DNA of 64,000 nt from Zonotrichia leucophrys gambelii (taxonomy: Eukaryota > Chordata > Aves > Passeriformes > Passerellidae): assembly GCF_028769735.1 (NCBI RefSeq), contig NC_088171.1, forward strand, positions 62,300,216 through 62,364,215. Reading direction: 5' to 3'. Positions 59,806 to 64,000 of the stretch are shown here, piece by piece. The notes beneath the pieces are model-generated. The model was not told the origin of the DNA, did no database searches, and worked only from the letters and a program-made list of their open reading frames with translations. Within the stretch, counting starts at the first letter, position 1. Every line of letters begins with the position of its first letter. Made by a program: the position numbers and the translations under genes.

Positions 59806-62087
59806 TCCACATCATGATGGACTCTTCCTTGCTTACTTTGTGTTTGTGCCCCAAATATTAAAATAAGAGCAGGAGTACAGCGCAGGCATTTCAATAATGC
59901 AGGGAAAAAAAATAAACCTCACAAGAAAAATTGTCCAGATAATGATATATCTGAGTGCTGCAAACAAATCCTCCTTGAATGTCGCAGCTCCATGAGAGTC
60001 GCTGTAGTAGAAGCTAGGAATCGTCAGTGTGTGGAAGGAATTTTCTTTAGGGTGGTTTACATGGGAGTTTCCTCAATTCAAACTTCTTTTGCACTGCATG
60101 GGTACATGAAGGCTGTTCTGGAAGTGCAAGTGAGATACCGAAGGGATGGTGGCATGGTGTGAAGGGTGCTCTGCAATGTTATGTGTGTTCCAGGCTGCCT
60201 GTGTTTCTGACCTGAAAATGCTAGCAAGAAGCATTTGCAAATGTTTGTTTTTCTTTCAGGTCCTTTGAAAGTGGCACCCAAAGTCCATTCTAGCCATTTT
60301 CTCAAGGAGGCCAAACATCTGTGAGGGACGAGGCTGAGGGCGTATGCCCAGCTAACCTCTCTGTAGGGCACTGCTTTTCCATCTCCTGGGAATTCAGTGA
60401 GTGTGGCAGCAGCTGCAGGGTGGGCAGTCCCAGGAAGAAATGGAAAACCCTCTGTACACAAAGCCAGCGCAGCAGCAGGGGCAGCTTCCCTCATGCACTG
60501 CTCCCTTCTGGAAGCACATCACATCTTGCATGCAGAACTTTCATTTGGTCCATCCCTTGGGATGCTTGGACACAGCTTTGAGCCTGGCAGGGCTGGTGTT
60601 AGCTGAAGTTACCTGTCTCAGACACGAGACCAAGGCCCCAAATTGCTTCCAAAGAGGCTGGTGAGTGACCATTACTGACTGTAAGTAGCTTGCCAGGCTG
60701 AAACTGTAACATTGCACACAGACAATGAATGGTAGGTTTCCACACAGCCTTGTTCATCCCTATGCCCCTTGGCTTTTTCCTGGCTTGCCTGCTCTGAAAG
60801 GAATAATTTTACAAAACAACAGGACAATGCTGATAAATCTTTCCTGTGGTGGGAAAGATTTCCCAAAAATCCAAAACCATATGGATTTCAAAACCATACT
60901 GAGCCTTTGACTGTTCTCACCTTGCTGCTCACCTTTTTCTGTGTGCTGGATAATTCAGTTGGGGGAAGCAGAAAGAGAGAATCCTACATCCCTATTAAAA
61001 AAAAAAAAATTAATTCCTAGTTAAAACATTAATTTCAAGGCAGAGCAAAGCAATGGGTGTAAGATGGCTTTACCAGTGAGTTGTACGATTTCAGCTTTTT
61101 TGTGCCTCTATTTCAGAGAGGAAATCCTAAAAGATGGGTGAGGTGTGTAGGGTTTGATCATGATACAGCAGTTCTTGCCTCCACTTCTCTGGCTAAAACC
61201 AGCTGAGGGCTGCATGGATGGCTGTTACCATCTGTCAGTTGTGAAATGATTTGATGGTTTTGAGTTGTGTTTCTATGGGAAGAGTTTCTATTTAACAAGA
61301 AAATACCAGTGAAAAAGGCGCTTTTGCTAATAGTTAGAGGGGCCAGAGATTGAATAGATGATGGAAACTGCATTTCTTTCTCATCTTGCTGTTGTCAACA
61401 CTGCATGAAAAATAGAGCAGAGCTCAATTCAGGAAAACAGCTTCGTCAAATTTTGAACTTAAGTTATTTTCATTGTGCAGGGACCAGAACAGACTTTTTT
61501 AAAATTTCTTGTGAAATAGGCCATAGTAGCCTTTAGTGAAATTTGTTAGCAGGATAACTCTTGAAATATTTCATTTACTGAAAGCAGTCTTTCTTTTTCA
61601 GAGAGAAAAACCACTCAGCAGTAACTTCAGTGCTAATTTTGTTAAAATAATGGCAAATTTTTGCCAAAAGGAGGGAAAATCTTGAAAAATGTCCTTTTTT
61701 TCAACTAAAATGTATTCAATGTGAAATTCTCCATTGTTCCTGGGTGAAAAATGTATCCTAGCCGTTATTCATTGATCATTCAAAGCCAGATTTGGGTGTT
61801 TTTTTTTATTTGTAATAATTAGTAGCAACACTGGAAATCAGATCTTTAGTTGAGGTTCATTTGAACTCCCTTCGGTTGCCCATCTTTGAATATTTTAACA
61901 GATTTTGAAGTGTTTAAACCTTTTTTTCCTCTCACTTTTATTTTTTTTTCATTAGATCCACACCAGCAGATTTGAGGGAGGACTAGGACCCTGTTGTGAA
62001 CAGTGTTGCACAAGAGGGTAGCATGAGCCAGTTGCTGCCCCAAAGACTTTTATAAACAGCGCAATGAAGGCAGATGACATTTGGGAG
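59806..62087. other. Intergenic DNA, no gene seen
   Basis: A run at 60997-61009; T-rich stretches at 61797-61808 and 61921-61952. No exon, RNA or clear repeat. Confidence 0.6.
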
Positions 62088-62175
62088 TGGGAGCAGGCAA
62101 ATGGAGACAGAGGAACTTGTCCAAGGTCAAGGCTGGGATGAAAACCTGATTTCCAGTGTCCTTGTCCAGGTCCTG
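62088..62175 (-). repeat. Possible antisense MIR-like SINE fragment
   Basis: caggcaaatggagacagagg, aacttgtccaaggtcaaggc, tgggatgaaaacctgatttc and cagtgtccttgtccagg follow the order of a reversed MIR (aaactgaggcacagagaggt, gacttgcccaaggtcacaca, ctgggattcgaacccaggtc, ccagtgctct). Confidence 0.45.
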
Positions 62176-62766
62176 AGTCATGAGTGGCTCAGGCTTTTCC
62201 ACCTTGACGCCTTCTTCAGTATTTTGCAGTTGGGTGCACTTTTCCACCAGTCTTCTCTTTCATTTGGCAACATCTTTTGGGGAGCCACAACCTGCATGTT
62301 CAGACCTGAGAGGAGAGGTCAGATGTCAGCAGAGATGGCTCAGCTGAGCCCTGAGATCCAAGCCTATGGCCAGGAGTTGCTGGAAACACCATGTGCTTTG
62401 AGGGGATATAGGAGAATCCCATAGCAGGTGGTTATGAGATGGCTCACCCCTGGGAAACTTTCCTTTGAACTGCTGTCAATTAAAGGGTGACTTATGGCCT
62501 CAAGCACTAGTTGATTTTTTTCTTAATATTTGGTATTTAAATTCTAGATGTTCTTGTTATTCAGACTTGTTTGTGCTTGGTCTGCCTAATTTAAGCTAAA
62601 CCAGCTCCTCAGGGCAGAGTTCTGGTCTTCTTATGTTCGTTAATTGTCATGTCTCCCCTAAAATCATGCAGATTGTAACAAATAAAATAGCAATGCTGGG
62701 TCCTTCTGGTTTTAGCCAGTCATTCCCAAGGCCAATCTTTCCTTCTCTTTTTGGTGCTGGTTAGGT

Positions 62767-62786
62767 ATACCTATATATATAGGTAT
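62767..62786. repeat. 20-bp perfect palindrome with TA centre
   Basis: Half-site ATACCTATAT followed by its exact reverse complement. The central (TA)n makes it likely to be cruciform-prone. Confidence 0.85.
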
Positions 62787-64000
62787 CCTTGTGTTGAAAT
62801 CATCTTTGTTCCAGATTTTAAAACAAAAGAAAATTGTATTTAAATGAACAGAATCGCCTCCAAGGAGATGAGGACCATATTTGGGATGTCTGTGTCTTTG
62901 TTCGTGTGACCTTTTTGGTTTGGGCACCTGGTTCACCCAAAAATTCCTCAGCAGTGAAATTCAGTATCAAGAGTGAGACCTTCAGGCAGGATAGAACCAC
63001 CTGCTACCCTGAAGGAGAGGGGAATTGAGGGCATGGCACCTTTGAAGCTGCTCCAGGGGCACCTGCCAGACAAGACTCATTTTGGGATGGCTTGTGGGGT
63101 GGAATGAGTTCCTTAGGAAAGAGCTCCAGGGAAGCCACAGCTGTCCTCTTGCCTGCTCCTGGCACAGCAGCCAGACTGGGTGAAACCAGAGTGTGGTGGG
63201 AGAGGTGGATAACGCAGCTCCTCCCTAGATGAGGCAAAGATGTAGCTTTTGTGGGGTCTTCTCAAAGCTGCAGTTTTGCATGATTTGGATATAACCTACC
63301 CTGGAGCATGTGCTGAGCAGGTGTGTGTGCTGAAAGGGAAATCAGCTGCCACTGCTTTGGAAAGGGAAGGGATACCACCTCACCTGTGACACTTGTGGAC
63401 CTGGCACAAGGTGTATTTGGCTTGTGAAGGCTTTGGCACCTTTATCATAACCCTGTGGATCATGCACCTCCACCACAATATTGTGAATGGCTTCCCCCAC
63501 AGAGCACGGAAAAAGAAAAGAGGTTTTTCAGGGCAAAATGAGTTTGTCTGATGTTGTAGCTGGAGTTTATGTTTCACTGTGCTTGTCTAAATGTCACTAA
63601 CCCAAATGTGAAGCAGTCGAGGAAACCACATTACACCTACACAAATGTGGTGGTGTAAAGAACCAAACCTGCCACCCAACTCCAACCCTCCGTGGTCCAG
63701 CCTCAGAAAAATGAAGATAAACAAAATTTCATGTGAATTCTGGTCCAACTCCTGTCTCCAGCTCTGGCTTAGATTGAAGATGACTCATTTGCTGTGACAT
63801 GGTGGTGAAAATGTGAGTCTGGACTGGTCTTCTAGCTTGCAAAAACCACACTGTGCATGCTGTTGTCCTGCACACTGAAACGGGATTATTTTAACAAGTG
63901 GATTGCTAGGGCTCTTGTCCATCTTCCTGCACCCCCTTCCCTCTCCTCCAGCCCCAGAGACCAAGCTGGGAGAAGTCAGGCAGGGACCTCCCACTCCAAT
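62787..64000. other. Intergenic DNA to the window end, no gene seen
   Basis: Short overlapping frames only. No exon, RNA or clear repeat recognised. Confidence 0.6.

Noticed and set aside
1..64000. CRISPR arrays, tRNA or rRNA genes, bacterial operons, insertion sequences
   Set aside because: I looked for regularly spaced repeats, tRNA-like cloverleaf boxes and clustered same-strand long frames and found none; the DNA is vertebrate.

Overview
The window is vertebrate, intron-rich DNA, almost certainly from a bird and probably a songbird. Evidence: CR1 LINE 3' ends on both strands, some with the typical octamer-like ATTCTATGATTCT tail, a 387-bp solo LTR of a kind I recognise from oscine genomes, sparse repeats, and no bacterial gene organisation. 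Nearly all short open reading frames here are chance frames in introns, repeats or intergenic DNA.

One protein-coding gene is supported: MBOAT1 (lysophospholipid acyltransferase 1, also LPEAT1/LPSAT), on the + strand. Twelve coding exons lie between 13960 and 46158 (exons 2 to 13, numbered on the assumption of one upstream coding exon). All have GT donors and AG acceptors, and the phases agree at every junction. Spliced, they give 1395 nt, or 464 residues plus a stop. Residues quoted below count from the first residue of exon 2; the full protein should be about 33 residues longer. The four MBOAT lysophospholipid acyltransferase motifs are intact: WD at 292-293, WHGxxPGYxxxF at 347-358, YxxxxF at 403-408 and YxxxYFxxH at 420-428. 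The first coding exon and promoter were not found and probably lie upstream of base 1.

Layout: 1-13959 is the 3' part of intron 1. It holds a 141-bp copy of the end of exon 2 with its donor (11599-11739) and the first of two LTR-like repeats. Exons 2 and 3 (13960-14704) sit between these two direct repeats (13339-13553 and 17407-17638). Intron 4 (18316-28638) carries a nested inverted repeat and two CR1 fragments of opposite orientation. Intron 5 carries the solo LTR. Exons 6 to 13 run from 31289 to 46158, followed by a short 3' UTR with two AATAAA signals. From about 46520 to 64000 I see no gene. That part contains SINE-like fossils, a CpG-containing patch, AT-rich segments with clustered TAAT cores that resemble conserved non-coding elements, a CR1/GC-rich/polypyrimidine composite (58570-59190) and another CR1.

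I found no new multi-gene system. The most noteworthy observations are the partial exon 2 duplication, the direct repeats bracketing exons 2-3, the tandem NAGNAG acceptor at exon 9, the long pyrimidine tract beside a GC-rich CR1, and several perfect palindromes.
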